DNA from: CBDBJR01 sp965206445
Lineage (GTDB): Bacteria > Pseudomonadota > Gammaproteobacteria > Arenicellales > Poriferihabitantaceae
Reading direction: 5' to 3'
Length of the DNA stretch: 64,000 nucleotides
NCBI GenBank assembly: GCA_965206445.1
Contig: CBDBJR010000002.1
Span: 3,296,157 to 3,360,156 of the forward strand
Shown here: one piece after another, positions 1 through 8,959 of the stretch
How positions within the stretch are numbered: position 1 is the first letter of the stretch
Layout: each line of letters begins with the position of its first letter
Notes under the pieces: model-generated
The model's input: the letters and a program-made list of their open reading frames with translations, nothing else
The model's database searches: none
What the model was told of the DNA's origin: nothing
Translations under genes and position numbers: made by a program

Positions 1-247
1 TTTGTCCGCTCATATCGGCCAGGTGGGCAAAGCTCGCCTTGCCCATAACCCGCCGCGACATCAGCCGGCCGGCGACCTTGACCCGCGGCGGGTCGGCCTC
101 CACCGCCGCCGGTTGATCGCCATAGTCGGCCAGCAGTTGTGCGGCAAACGCGCTACGCCGAAAATCATTCGGAAACGCATTGCCGTGCACGCGCAGCGCC
201 GCCAGCTTTTCCCGCCGGCGGCGTATCTGTTCGTTTTCTTCGGTCAT
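1..247 (-). CDS. lysS: Lysyl-tRNA synthetase, class II (N-terminal part, runs off window)
   Basis: The minus strand from an ATG at 247 is open to the window edge and gives 82 residues. They match the N-terminus of bacterial class II LysRS: a charged start, then AFPNDFRRSAFA, then the beginning of the OB-fold anticodon-binding domain with VKVAGRLMSRRVMGKASFAHL. The enzyme charges tRNA-Lys in the cytoplasm. It lies 34 bases downstream of prfB on the same strand, the usual prfB-lysS arrangement in proteobacteria, so the two are probably cotranscribed. The catalytic domain is outside the window. Confidence 0.93.
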   Translation of the reverse strand, partial: MTEENEQIRRRREKLAALRVHGNAFPNDFRRSAFAAQLLADYGDQPAAVEADPPRVKVAGRLMSRRVMGKASFAHLADMSGQ

Positions 248-281
248 GATCGGTGTCGGTGGGTGCGGTGCAAGCGTGCAA

Positions 282-1395
282 TTACAGGCCGGCTTTCAGG
301 CAAGCCTCGATGAACGGATTCAATGCGCCGTCCAGCACCGCCTGGGTATTGCCGGTTTCCACCCCGGTGCGCAGGTCTTTGATGCGCGACTGATCGAGCA
401 CATAGGAGCGAATCTGACTGCCCCAGCCAATATCGGATTTGCCGTCTTCTTCGCTTTGCCGGACCGCCCGGCGCTTTTGCATTTCGGCCTCATACAGCCG
501 CGCCTTGAGCATCGACATGGCCTCCGCCTTGTTGCGGTGCTGCGAGCGATCGTTTTGGCATTGCACCACGATGCCGCTCGGCTGATGGGTAATGCGCACC
601 GCCGAATCGGTGCGGTTGACATGCTGCCCGCCGGCGCCGCTGGCACGGTAGGTATCGACCCGCAGGTCACCCGGGTTGATATCGACCTTGACGTCATCGT
701 CGATCTCGGGGTAGGCATAGGCCGAGGCAAATGACGTATGCCGCCGATTGCTGGAATCAAACGGGCTTTTGCGCACCAGCCGGTGGACGCCGGTTTCGCT
801 GCGCAGGTGGCCGTAGGCATATTCACCGGTCATCTTCAACGTGGCGCTCTTGATGCCGGCGACTTCGCCCGGCGATTTCTCAATCAGCTCGATGCGGTAG
901 CCCTGATTTTCGCCCCAGCGCTGATACATGCGCAGCAGCATGGCCGCCCAATCCTGCGCCTCGGTGCCGCCGGAGCCGGACTGAATATCGATGAACGCAT
1001 TGTTGCGGTCGGCTTCGCCGCTGAACATGCGGCGAAACTCCAACTGCCCGAGCGCCTGTTCGATATGGTTGACGTCGGCGGCCACCCCGGCCACCGCCGC
1101 GGCATCGTCCGCCTCGAGTGCCAGCTGCAATAATTCACCGCTGTCGTCGATATCGCGGCGCAACTGCCGCAACGCGCCGACCGTCAGTTGCAGCGCGGCG
1201 CGCTCCTGCCCCAGCTTTTGCGCCGTCTCCGGCTGCTCCCAGATCGACGGCTCCTCCAGTATCAGATCGATCTCTTCGAGCCGCTCCTGTTTGCCGCGAT
1301 AGTCAAAGATACCCCCTGAGCGCGGTAACACGCTGTCGGGCGTTTTCCAAACTGGCGTTCAGCTCATTCGGGCTGGGTTCATTCGGGCTGGACAT
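282..1395 (-). CDS. prfB: Peptide chain release factor 2 (with programmed +1 frameshift)
   Basis: RF2 recognises UAA and UGA stop codons and triggers peptide release on the ribosome. The gene is read in two frames. Frame one starts at the ATG at 1395 and encodes 30 residues ending RVTALRGYL before an in-frame TGA (1305-1303). A +1 shift then continues as DYRGKQERLEEIDL to the stop at 282, for about 370 residues in all, close to E. coli RF2 (365). The stop-recognition tripeptide SPF (in RKSPFDSSNRRHTSF) and the catalytic GGQ loop (SGAGGQHVNRTDSAVR) are both present. A single-frame reading would start at 1331 and lose the true N-terminus. lysS follows 34 bases downstream. No strong Shine-Dalgarno is visible before the ATG at 1395. 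Confidence 0.97.
1302..1317 (-). promoter_or_regulatory. RF2 programmed +1 frameshift signal
   Basis: On the minus strand the site reads AGGGGG TAT CTT TGA C: an internal Shine-Dalgarno-like AGGGGG (1317-1312), the slippery CTT (1308-1306), then TGA followed by C. It is the same 16-nt arrangement as in E. coli prfB. Established role: when RF2 is scarce, slow UGA termination lets the peptidyl-tRNA slip +1 so that more RF2 is made. Confidence 0.96.
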
Positions 1396-1588
1396 ACGGA
1401 CACACTAGAGGCGGATTAAAAAAAAATCAGGATGCAGGATACCGAAAACGCCGGCGGAAAGATACCACAGCGGTGAAATCGGACGGCGCACGGCCCGGCT
1501 GCGTGTTATCGGCATCCGCCGTGCCCGGACCTCCGCTTTGGTTTGCCGTTGGTCGCGCGATCATCGCCTGCCGACGACCGGGCCGCCG

Positions 1589-3208
1589 CTAGTCGGCGAT
1601 ATCCCAATCCTGTTTGATCAGATCGGCGCACTTTTCGCCGATCATCACGGTCGGCGCATGGGTGTTGCCGGAGGTGATATCCGGCATGATCGAGGCGTCC
1701 GCCACCCGCAGACCGGCCACGCCGTGGACGCGCAGCCGACAATCAACCACCGCATCGGGGTCGGTGGCCGGGCCCATCTTGCAGGTGCCGATTGGATGAT
1801 AGATCGTCGTCGCATGGTTGCGCGCGTGCTCCAGCAGTTGCTGCTCGCTCTGCGCCGCCGCGCCGGGCGCATATTCTTCGCGTATATGCGCCGCCAATGC
1901 TGGCATCGCGGCTATTTTGCGCGCCACCCGCAGGCCGTCTACGGCGACCCGGCAATCGTCTTCGGTGCTCAGATAGTTGGGCCGAATCAACGGATGCTGT
2001 AGCGGATCCGGCGTCCGAATCCTGACCTCGCCCCGGCTGCTCGGGCGCAACTGGCACACCGACGCGGTGAACGCGGAAAAGCGGTGAACGCCCTCACCCG
2101 GGCTGTCCGAGCTCAGCGGCTGAAAGTGAAACTGAATATCGGGCCGGGAAACCGCGTCATCGGAGCGCGTAAACACCACCGCCTGACTGGCGGCCATCGT
2201 CATCGGGCCGCGGCGAAACAGCGCATACTCCAACCCGATGCGGATTTTTTTCAGCGGCTGATTGAGCTCGTCATTCAACGTCGGCGTGCGGCTTTTATAC
2301 ACCGCCCTGACTTGCAGGTGATCCTGCAAATTCCGCCCGACACCCGGCAGGTGGTGTACCTGCTCGATCGCATACGGCTGCAAGTGGGCGCCGTCGCCGA
2401 TACCCGACAATTGCAGCACCTGCGGCGAGCCGATCGCGCCGGCGCTCAAGATAATATCCTTGTCGGCAAATACCCGCTGTTTGACGCCGTGCTGGATGAA
2501 TTCGACACCGACCGCCCGCCGCTCCCGAAACAACAGCCGGACAACCTGGGCGCGGGTCAACACGGTCAGGTTTGGCCGCCGTGCAGCCGGCTTCAGATAG
2601 GCCGTCGCCGCGCTGCACCGCCGGCCTTTGTGCACCGTCACCTGGAAATAGCCGACGCCCTCCTGGTCGGCGCCGTTGGCGTCGTCATTTGCCGGAATAC
2701 CGGCCTGCTCGGCGGCCTGAATAAACGCCTCGGTAACCGTGCGCCGCAGACGAATATCGGACACTTTGAGCGGCCCGTCGGCCCGATGCCACGCATCCGC
2801 GCCGCGCTCCTGGCCCTCGGATTTCATAAAATAAGGCAGCACCTCGCGGTAGCCCCAGCCGGTATTTCCGGCCGCCGCCCAATCGTCGTAATCCTGCGCC
2901 TGGCCGCGAATGTACAGCAGACCGTTCAGCGCGCTCGACCCGCCCAGCACTTTGCCGCGCGGCCATTTCAATTGCCGGCCATTGAGCCCCGGATCCGGCG
3001 CGGTCACATAGCACCAATCAACCGCCGGATTGTGTATGGTTTTGAAGTAGCCGACCGGAATATGAATCCACGGATTCCAGTCCCGACCACCGGCCTCAAG
3101 CAGCAGCACCCGCTGATCCGGAGACTCGCTGAGTCGATTGGCCAGTACGCAGCCGGCTGATCCGGCGCCGATAATGATGAAGTCGTAGGTGGGTGTAGGG
3201 TCGGTCAT
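1589..3208 (-). CDS. GMC-family FAD-dependent oxidoreductase (choline/alcohol dehydrogenase-like)
   Basis: A 539-residue flavoprotein that probably oxidises an alcohol to an aldehyde; the substrate cannot be read from sequence. Residues 10-20 form the Rossmann FAD-binding motif (FIIIGAGSAGC), followed by LLLEAGG and the GMC signature region KWPRGKVLGGSSALNGLLYIRG. Near the C-terminus are HPIGTCKMG (His471) and SGNTHAPTVMIG (Asn515). The 44-residue spacing equals that of the His/Asn catalytic pair in choline oxidase. Length is typical of the family. There is no signal peptide, so it is cytoplasmic or peripheral. No bet genes are adjacent, so BetA identity is not claimed. A 34-bp stretch of this gene (3002-3035) recurs as a scrap at 13568-13601. 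No clear ribosome-binding site precedes the ATG. Confidence 0.9.
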   Translation of the reverse strand: MTDPTPTYDFIIIGAGSAGCVLANRLSESPDQRVLLLEAGGRDWNPWIHIPVGYFKTIHNPAVDWCYVTAPDPGLNGRQLKWPRGKVLGGSSALNGLLYIRGQAQDYDDWAAAGNTGWGYREVLPYFMKSEGQERGADAWHRADGPLKVSDIRLRRTVTEAFIQAAEQAGIPANDDANGADQEGVGYFQVTVHKGRRCSAATAYLKPAARRPNLTVLTRAQVVRLLFRERRAVGVEFIQHGVKQRVFADKDIILSAGAIGSPQVLQLSGIGDGAHLQPYAIEQVHHLPGVGRNLQDHLQVRAVYKSRTPTLNDELNQPLKKIRIGLEYALFRRGPMTMAASQAVVFTRSDDAVSRPDIQFHFQPLSSDSPGEGVHRFSAFTASVCQLRPSSRGEVRIRTPDPLQHPLIRPNYLSTEDDCRVAVDGLRVARKIAAMPALAAHIREEYAPGAAAQSEQQLLEHARNHATTIYHPIGTCKMGPATDPDAVVDCRLRVHGVAGLRVADASIMPDITSGNTHAPTVMIGEKCADLIKQDWDIAD

Positions 3209-3281
3209 ATTGGTGGGGGGTGCCTGGATGGGGGGTTAATTGCTGAGGGTTCGGCTTGTTTTTGTCCATTTGTTCTGGCCT

Positions 3282-3445
3282 GAATATTGCGCCAGTAAAG
3301 AGGGCAAAGCCCGTAAACCAAAATCAAACAGAGCTTTGCCTGGGACAAAATGTACCCGAACTGCGCTTGAATTTCCACCCGTAAAACGCTGACGTGTTCA
3401 AGCCGGTTTCGACGGCAGCGACATCACCGGTAACGGTGGGGTATT
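3282..3445. repeat. Island-flanking direct repeat, left copy (R1)
   Basis: This segment aligns by eye with 8960-9148 in the same orientation. Shared blocks include GAATATTGC, AAAGAGGGCAAAG, AAAATCAAACAGA, GAACTGCGCTTGA, CGTAAAACGC, GACGTGTTCAAGCC and CGACATCACCGGTAACGGT. R1 lacks about 26 bases that R2 has in the middle. The two copies bracket the AT-rich operon 3627-8812. On the minus strand both copies can be read as a short peptide (VETGLNTSAFYGW in R1), perhaps a scrap of a lost gene that I do not recognise. This is the main content of the gene-free stretch 3209-3626. Confidence 0.75.
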
Positions 3446-3515
3446 GTTGTTTCGCCAGGCCGACCGGCTCCTCGACCTCAGCGATGCCGTGGCCGGGGCT
3501 TGGGTGACACACGAC

Positions 3516-3566
3516 GACGCGTCAGTTGTATCCATAGCCTTCGCTCTCTGGTTCAACTTGGCTGGC
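3516..3566. repeat. Relic of the DUF2723-gene downstream flank
   Basis: The stretch around GTATCCATAGCC and CTCTCTGGTTCAAC resembles the sequence directly downstream of the two DUF2723 genes (11455-11482 and 16219-16260). Identity to the 16.2-kb copy runs over about 45 bases. It probably marks an old duplication or rearrangement endpoint between the GMC gene and the defence-like island. No gene is visible in it. Confidence 0.6.
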
Positions 3567-3626
3567 GACGAAAAACCTTGCGCAATGCCTACTCGCCGAT
3601 GCGGTTTCCTTCATACCTTAAATAGC

Positions 3627-4598
3627 TTAGCGTTTTCTTGGCGGATTTATTTTGTTGTGTTTTTTTTCATCCTTTTTTAGTAGGATAGGTACTTTCTTAT
3701 TATTCTTGGCTTTTATAAAAGAGTTATTCATCCACAGTACCTCCATGCGAACAAAATCTCTTCCGGTTGTATCTCTAGTGTGCGTTTCTATTGTTTGTTT
3801 CTGCCAACCACTTTTGGGTGCCAGCATTTTTTCATAAAGATCATTTTCGTAACCGCTAATCAAAATCATGCACCGAGCTTTTTTGCAAATATCAAGAAAC
3901 TCTTCGTGAAACTCCAAGTTATTCGCATCAACGACGTATCCGTGTCCTCTTTTTATGAAATAAGGAGGGTCCAAATAGAAAAGAGTCGCCGGCCTATCAG
4001 AAAACATCTTTATAAGATCGAGTACATTTCGATTCTCGATACGCACACCGCGGAGACGTTCTACTATCTTCTCCAACCTTTCTGGAAGGTTATACCAACG
4101 ATTAACCCGCGCCTCTCTTCCCCCCCTTGTATATGACTGAGAATATGAAAATCCGGCATGACTTGGTCCATTTATTGCGTTGATGGTCATCATCGTACCC
4201 ACAAGAAACCTTCTTGCACGCTCCAATTCACTAATTTGTGTCTGTTTTTGACGAGATAATTCAAGCTCCCGACGTGAATACGGAGTCAACGCCACCACTC
4301 TACAAAGCTCAACATGATTATCTCGAAGTTGTTTAAATACATTCACAACCTCTCCGTCAGCATCATTTATTACTTCTATAGGTGCGGGAGGTTTAGCCAG
4401 AGTAAGCGCGGCAGAGCCACAGAACCCCTCTACCCATGCATTATGAGGGGGTAGCATGTTTATAATCTTCTTGGCAATTCTTAACTTTGCACCATAATAT
4501 CCAAATGGGGGTTTGACTGGTTTTGACATTAGCGAACTGTCTGTGTGAGTAGGCTTTGAATAATCGCCTATGGTGATTCTTGTCAATTTCAAAGTCAT
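3627..4598 (-). CDS. D12-class (Dam-type) DNA adenine-N6 methyltransferase
   Basis: A 323-residue SAM-dependent DNA methylase of the MethyltransfD12 family. Motif I/X region FGYYGAKLRIAKKI is at 32-45, EGFCGSAALTL at 57-67, the acidic ND pair at 78-79, and the catalytic DPPY (motif IV) at 210-213 in LFYLDPPYFIKRGHGY. It is the last gene of a four-gene overlapping operon: its ATG (4598) overlaps the upstream TGA as ATGA, implying translational coupling. An internal ATG at 4529 (MSKPVKPPFGYYG) would also give a complete enzyme. The gene is visibly AT-rich compared with the GC-rich core genes, consistent with transfer. Likely role: protecting host DNA from the nuclease and helicase encoded upstream. 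The recognition sequence is unknown. Confidence 0.92.
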   Translation of the reverse strand: MTLKLTRITIGDYSKPTHTDSSLMSKPVKPPFGYYGAKLRIAKKIINMLPPHNAWVEGFCGSAALTLAKPPAPIEVINDADGEVVNVFKQLRDNHVELCRVVALTPYSRRELELSRQKQTQISELERARRFLVGTMMTINAINGPSHAGFSYSQSYTRGGREARVNRWYNLPERLEKIVERLRGVRIENRNVLDLIKMFSDRPATLFYLDPPYFIKRGHGYVVDANNLEFHEEFLDICKKARCMILISGYENDLYEKMLAPKSGWQKQTIETHTRDTTGRDFVRMEVLWMNNSFIKAKNNKKVPILLKKDEKKHNKINPPRKR

Positions 4599-5536
4599 TT
4601 CATTGATTTAAGAAAACATACTATGGTGTCAGTCTTGCATGCCCATACTGTATCAGCTACCATAACAACGTTATAAGGATCAGATATAATTTTTAATTTA
4701 TCAATATCAAATTTTCTATTTTCAGCCAACGGCAACAAATACAAATAATAACAATGGCCCAGGTTTTGAGCTACACTTATTTCGTTTCTACTCCAGTAGA
4801 ATTGATAAGACTGATCAGAGACAGCTTTTACCTCAATAAATCGAAGTGCTACTTCGGCATTATCTCTGAGGGTGATGCTTCGAATATCATATCCTGCGGC
4901 TACGTTTTTTTGTGATATATGCTCTACCTTATCCGAAAATCGCGATCCAACTCTATCCCGTTCGTAAGCAAGAATTAATTCCTCTGCTAAAAATCCTATT
5001 TCATGATTATTAGATATATTTTTTTCTAATGTAGAAAGAGACATATAATTAGCTTCATCCTGTGCCTGGGCATAAAGATTCACATATTCCAACATTAATG
5101 AGTACTTTGAGGTTCCGATCTCATATCTAACTATATTCATTTCCATCAAAAAATTTCTTACTGCACTCTCATCTAGCAAATCTGTAGTGGTAGAAAAATA
5201 AAGAATATTATCATTCGCAATATGAAATTTTCTAATGAAACGAAAAATATCAGATTTGTAGCGATTCCTGGATTCTAGAAAGCATCGTAGCACTATATCA
5301 CGTCGTTCATATTCATCATGAGCAACCCAATTGATACCTAATTGAAAAGTTCCGTTTATTTGTCTAATCATGCCAAGCCTTGTAACGCATGCTATCGTCT
5401 CTGTATATCCTTCGGCCTTCTCTAAAAAAATTTTCTTGACATGAGGCATTCTATTTTCCTGGCTGTCCAGTACTATATCCAAAAACACCAAAATACTTGA
5501 GAAACGCAAATTCTCAAAAGGCCCCTGATTAGTCAT
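4595..5536 (-). CDS. DUF3883-like protein with PD-(D/E)XK-type nuclease core
   Basis: A 313-residue protein. The N-terminal ~160 residues are not recognised. The C-terminal part resembles DUF3883, a domain common in restriction systems: GFLAEELILAYERDR (181-195), VEHISQKNVAAGYDIRS (204-220) and RFIEVKAVS (232-240), followed by FYWSRNEISVAQ and a hydrophobic strand YYLYLLPL. The acidic Asp in GYDI with the downstream E-V-K triad is the pattern of a PD-(D/E)XK nuclease core, so a DNA-cleaving or DNA-binding role is likely but not proven. It overlaps the helicase gene by 8 bases and the methylase gene by 4. AT-rich. Family placement comes from motif reading only. Confidence 0.75.
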   Translation of the reverse strand: MTNQGPFENLRFSSILVFLDIVLDSQENRMPHVKKIFLEKAEGYTETIACVTRLGMIRQINGTFQLGINWVAHDEYERRDIVLRCFLESRNRYKSDIFRFIRKFHIANDNILYFSTTTDLLDESAVRNFLMEMNIVRYEIGTSKYSLMLEYVNLYAQAQDEANYMSLSTLEKNISNNHEIGFLAEELILAYERDRVGSRFSDKVEHISQKNVAAGYDIRSITLRDNAEVALRFIEVKAVSDQSYQFYWSRNEISVAQNLGHCYYLYLLPLAENRKFDIDKLKIISDPYNVVMVADTVWACKTDTIVCFLKSMK

Positions 5537-7448
5537 GGAATAACGTATTGTAAAGCTCTAAATCATCATCCTGATCGAACATATCGAGCGAATAGATTTG
5601 ATACTCCTCATCGATAATCTGGCTCATCCTTTCTGCTTTAGCATTTAGATTATTTAATATATCTTGTTCAAGTGTGTGCTCATACTGTAGAAAATGATAA
5701 TAAGATTTCTTATGTTCCGATCCTCCCACTCGGTGAATTCGATCAAGAGATTGCAGATATTGAGCACAATTGTAAGATAAATCATAATAAATAGCATTTG
5801 AGCACGTCTTGTGAAGAGAGATTGATTCTGCACACGCGGCAGGATTGGCAATAAGAATATCTATTCCACTTTCTCTACTGGTAAATTCTCTGATGCACTT
5901 CTCTCTCGTAATTTCGTCACCTACATCTCCCAATCTCTCCAGCGGCGTTGCGCCGTAGATCAAGTGCACACCGTGTCCTTCTTCAATTACTGCATTCTTT
6001 ATCAATTCTAAAGTTTTAACAAAATTAGACCATACTACAATCTTTTCTCCTTTTGAACGCAACCCGTTAACGACCTCAACAAGTGTCTCCAATTTTCCTG
6101 GGATTTCTATGTCATCATAATCGTGTATCAATTTAGCAAGCGACAGATCATCTTCATATAGATTCTCATCATATTCATTGAGTGCAGATGTAAGGAGTTT
6201 TGTATATGACAAGCATTGCCTTATACGCATCATTCGACCACGGCGAATTCGCAGTGTTAAATCCAAATCCCGAATATAGTCCTTCTGCGACTCAGTTTTA
6301 ATCCTGTCTAAAATCGAATCATAAACTCTTTTCTCATGCTTATTCATCGGAATTGAGATTGGCTCCCCAATCACCTGTGGCGCAAGTCCAAGATCTGATT
6401 TTCGAACTCGATAAAACAAAGGACCGATCGAATCAGACAAGATATTAGCGGCACGAGCATGTTGCTGTTGTGTGGCACGAAGCATTATTTCCTGCCTGTT
6501 TCTTTCAGAGATTGGTGGTGATTCAGGCCAGAGCACATCAAATAAATTGAAAGCATCGGAATAACTATGAGGGAAAGGTGTCCCGGTTAGAATACAACGC
6601 CTTTCAGCGAAAGGGGCCACTTGCAATGCCGCAGATGCCCAAGTGCCGTCAGGCCGTTTAATATAGTGCGCCTCATCGATTACATAGAAGAATCGAATAC
6701 CTTGGCGGCTGAACAAATCCTGCACTTGAATCCAGTCTCGGGACAAAGTTTGGAATGATGTCAAATAGAGATCACAGACTGAATTGATATCAGTAAGGTA
6801 TTTACTCTGCCTAGATTCAATGCCACCCCCAGCAAGCATCTCGCATTTTGGCGGTACGCCAAGTACTTCTTTGTATTCATCTTGCCAAGGGCCAAAACAT
6901 GAAGGGGGCCCTACGACGAACAAAGCATCTACAATATCTTTCTGGCGTAGCATGTGGAATGCTGACAGCACAACAGTAGTTTTACCGCTCCCTGGTGCCG
7001 AAAAATTTGCGCCGTTTTTGACTGAGAGAAGATGAAGGGCAGATTTAAACTGGTGATCTTTTAGTTTTCTCGGAACATTCTTACTCAGAAATTTCTGAAA
7101 CTCTACAACAGTTGCATTTGTTAGGTTTCCATTTTTTATATTCTCCCCGTTGAGCAATGATACTTCGAGATTTTTTTGTGCAAAATCTTTTTTATCAAAC
7201 ATTTCTCTAAGTGAAGGTTCAATTTCGTAGGCCAAATTACGATTTTCAAAATACTTAACTACCTTAGTGGCAAGTGTAATTACTTCATTTCCAGAGACCG
7301 TGAACTTTAGAGGATTATTATCTGGGCTAAATCCCCAGTAGGCTAATTGGCTTTCGTTACTCGGTCCTAAATCCCCTGCGTCTGATTCGACAACCAAATT
7401 TTCATCTGTTACAGACAGGCGAATCATTTTGATTTTTTCACCAAACAT
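5529..7448 (-). CDS. SNF2/DEAD-type superfamily 2 helicase or DNA translocase
   Basis: A 639-residue SF2 ATPase. Walker A APGSGKT is at 151-157, with ARP-like FSAPGSGKTTVVLSAFHML around it; Walker B/DEAH is IDEAH at 257-261; motif III LTGTP is at 287-291. The second RecA lobe contains KIVVWSNFVKTLELI, LIANPAACAESISLH and the arginine-finger motif VI LDRIHRVGG near 568-576, the arrangement of SNF2-like translocases. The first ~120 residues are a separate, unrecognised domain. The start at 7448 overlaps the ParB-like gene by 25 bases; a Met at residue 8 is an alternative start. Together with the nuclease-like and methylase genes downstream, it probably drives DNA translocation in a restriction-like system. 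Confidence 0.88.
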   Translation of the reverse strand: MFGEKIKMIRLSVTDENLVVESDAGDLGPSNESQLAYWGFSPDNNPLKFTVSGNEVITLATKVVKYFENRNLAYEIEPSLREMFDKKDFAQKNLEVSLLNGENIKNGNLTNATVVEFQKFLSKNVPRKLKDHQFKSALHLLSVKNGANFSAPGSGKTTVVLSAFHMLRQKDIVDALFVVGPPSCFGPWQDEYKEVLGVPPKCEMLAGGGIESRQSKYLTDINSVCDLYLTSFQTLSRDWIQVQDLFSRQGIRFFYVIDEAHYIKRPDGTWASAALQVAPFAERRCILTGTPFPHSYSDAFNLFDVLWPESPPISERNRQEIMLRATQQQHARAANILSDSIGPLFYRVRKSDLGLAPQVIGEPISIPMNKHEKRVYDSILDRIKTESQKDYIRDLDLTLRIRRGRMMRIRQCLSYTKLLTSALNEYDENLYEDDLSLAKLIHDYDDIEIPGKLETLVEVVNGLRSKGEKIVVWSNFVKTLELIKNAVIEEGHGVHLIYGATPLERLGDVGDEITREKCIREFTSRESGIDILIANPAACAESISLHKTCSNAIYYDLSYNCAQYLQSLDRIHRVGGSEHKKSYYHFLQYEHTLEQDILNNLNAKAERMSQIIDEEYQIYSLDMFDQDDDLELYNTLFHD

Positions 7449-8812
7449 TTAAATTTCTTTTTCATATCGTAAATTTCACTTTCGATTTCGTTTGCCTTCC
7501 TTTGTATATCAGATGCTAACTTCCTCGCTTTACCATATTCTCCTACGTGAATATCACTAAGCTTCATATCTTTATGTTGCAGCTTCTTCAATGCTGCATC
7601 TAATAGCTCAATCGGTGTTTCCTTTTCTTTCTTATTATCGTAAGCATCTTTGGCTTTTTTTGTATAAAAAATAATGTTTTCTTGATTTTTAATTTTCCAT
7701 TTTTTGTCCTGACCTGTTGACGTGGGTATTTCTCTATCTTCTTCTGAAAATAATGGCTCGACTTTCTTTGAAATATTTATTATATTTTTCTTTCCTTCCG
7801 AAGTGGTACAATACTTAGGAAGATCGCGCATAATCTGATGTACTTTCGACATGCCGGGTATATTGCGCAGACGGATAATGTTGAAAGCTGCCGCTTCTAT
7901 GTCGCCTATCTCTTCTTCCCCAATTTGGTTCTCTATCTGGTAATTTGTATTACTGAATTTCGAGTGAAAAGAGTTGCTATAATCAAGGAATGCCTGCCAG
8001 CGTCCTTCTGGATCTCCTACACCAGTAGATACAGCATGGTACTGCCTGTCCATCTTAAACTGTGTTAAGTATCGATCGATACATTCAAGTGGCTTCAGGT
8101 AGTTCTTATCCATTTCGTTGATAGCCTTTTGGATACCTGCATCAGGTTTACTTGCATGTTGAGGGTCATCCGTTACTTGAGCCTTACGCGTTAAACCAAT
8201 TTCAATTTTCCTTCTGATTGATAGCGCTCGATCAAGTCCATGATATTCTGATTTTCCTTCGGCCTGAAGTTGATAACGGTTTTCTATCTGTTCAATTTCT
8301 AATAGAGTAGGAGGGCCTCCTTCCTCATCTTTTCCCGGAAGAATAACCACTTTCATATACTTAAACCGATCATCGCTTGGAGATTCATCGCGCAATTGAT
8401 CCATCACCATCTTACGGCGGTTTCCATTGATTAGGAATCCGTCACACGTAATGATTGCTGGCTGCCTCTGCCCTTCGTGCCGTATCATATTCGAAAGGTT
8501 ATTCGTCTTTTCAGCATCTTTCTTTCTTAAAAAATCCCGGATAATTCCCTGAGCATTCTCGTCCCTCTCATCTAATGGGCTACGTGTACGCTCATAATCC
8601 AGAACATTGGATGCTATACGTCCATTATCTTTCCGAAACCTGAGCAGTTCGATCGGAACCTGCACAACGTCACGCTCGGTACTATTTACTTGGTCATCGC
8701 GAAAGTTAATTACTTCTTTTGATGGGCGGGCCGTGTGGGTCTTTTTTGTCCTTATTTCCTTAGCAAAATCGTCGATTATTTCGCGATTTTTATATTGAGT
8801 GATTCTAGACAT
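7424..8812 (-). CDS. ParB/Srx-fold domain protein, first gene of island operon
   Basis: A 462-residue protein. An N-terminal ParB-like nuclease/CTPase fold spans roughly residues 50-145: VVQVPIELLRFR, then IRHEGQRQPAIITCDGFLINGNRRKMVMDQL, where GNRR (130-133) is the conserved ParB motif. The remaining ~300 residues are charged and helical (K/E-rich near the C-terminus) and not recognised. It is unlikely to be a chromosome-partition ParB: there is no ParA and it heads an operon of helicase, nuclease-like and methylase genes. A good Shine-Dalgarno AGGAGG (8823-8818) sits five bases before the ATG at 8812, which fixes the start. ParB-like proteins occur in several DNA-modification defence loci. 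Here the role is inferred from context. Confidence 0.82.
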   Translation of the reverse strand: MSRITQYKNREIIDDFAKEIRTKKTHTARPSKEVINFRDDQVNSTERDVVQVPIELLRFRKDNGRIASNVLDYERTRSPLDERDENAQGIIRDFLRKKDAEKTNNLSNMIRHEGQRQPAIITCDGFLINGNRRKMVMDQLRDESPSDDRFKYMKVVILPGKDEEGGPPTLLEIEQIENRYQLQAEGKSEYHGLDRALSIRRKIEIGLTRKAQVTDDPQHASKPDAGIQKAINEMDKNYLKPLECIDRYLTQFKMDRQYHAVSTGVGDPEGRWQAFLDYSNSFHSKFSNTNYQIENQIGEEEIGDIEAAAFNIIRLRNIPGMSKVHQIMRDLPKYCTTSEGKKNIINISKKVEPLFSEEDREIPTSTGQDKKWKIKNQENIIFYTKKAKDAYDNKKEKETPIELLDAALKKLQHKDMKLSDIHVGEYGKARKLASDIQRKANEIESEIYDMKKKFKCLVKKSK

Positions 8813-8837
8813 TTAAGCCTCCTATTAGTGTATAGGT

Positions 8838-8868
8838 AGAATAAACCACATTTTCCAGACAGCATCAA
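8838..8868 (-). promoter_or_regulatory. Possible promoter of the four-gene island operon
   Basis: On the minus strand TTGATG (8868-8863) and TATTCT (8843-8838) are separated by 19 bases, a spacing longer than ideal, 25 bases upstream of the ParB-like ATG. This is the only sigma-70-like pair I can see in front of the operon, and it is weak. Confidence 0.3.
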
Positions 8869-8959
8869 ACTATCAATCTGCAGATGAAGCAGTTGCGGGC
8901 GACCTGCCACAAGTGTCAATGGTATGAGCATTCATATCCATATATTCTTGCATTAGCTC

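Noticed and set aside
282..1331. prfB as a gene truncated at its N-terminus
   Set aside because: The missing N-terminus is encoded in another frame joined by the canonical RF2 frameshift site, so the gene is intact.
1589..3208. Naming the GMC oxidoreductase betA
   Set aside because: The GMC motifs fit many alcohol dehydrogenases and there is no betB, betI or choline transporter nearby.
7424..8812. ParB-like gene as a plasmid or chromosome partition protein
   Set aside because: No ParA or parS-like sites are seen, and it is the first gene of an overlapping operon with helicase, nuclease-like and methylase genes.
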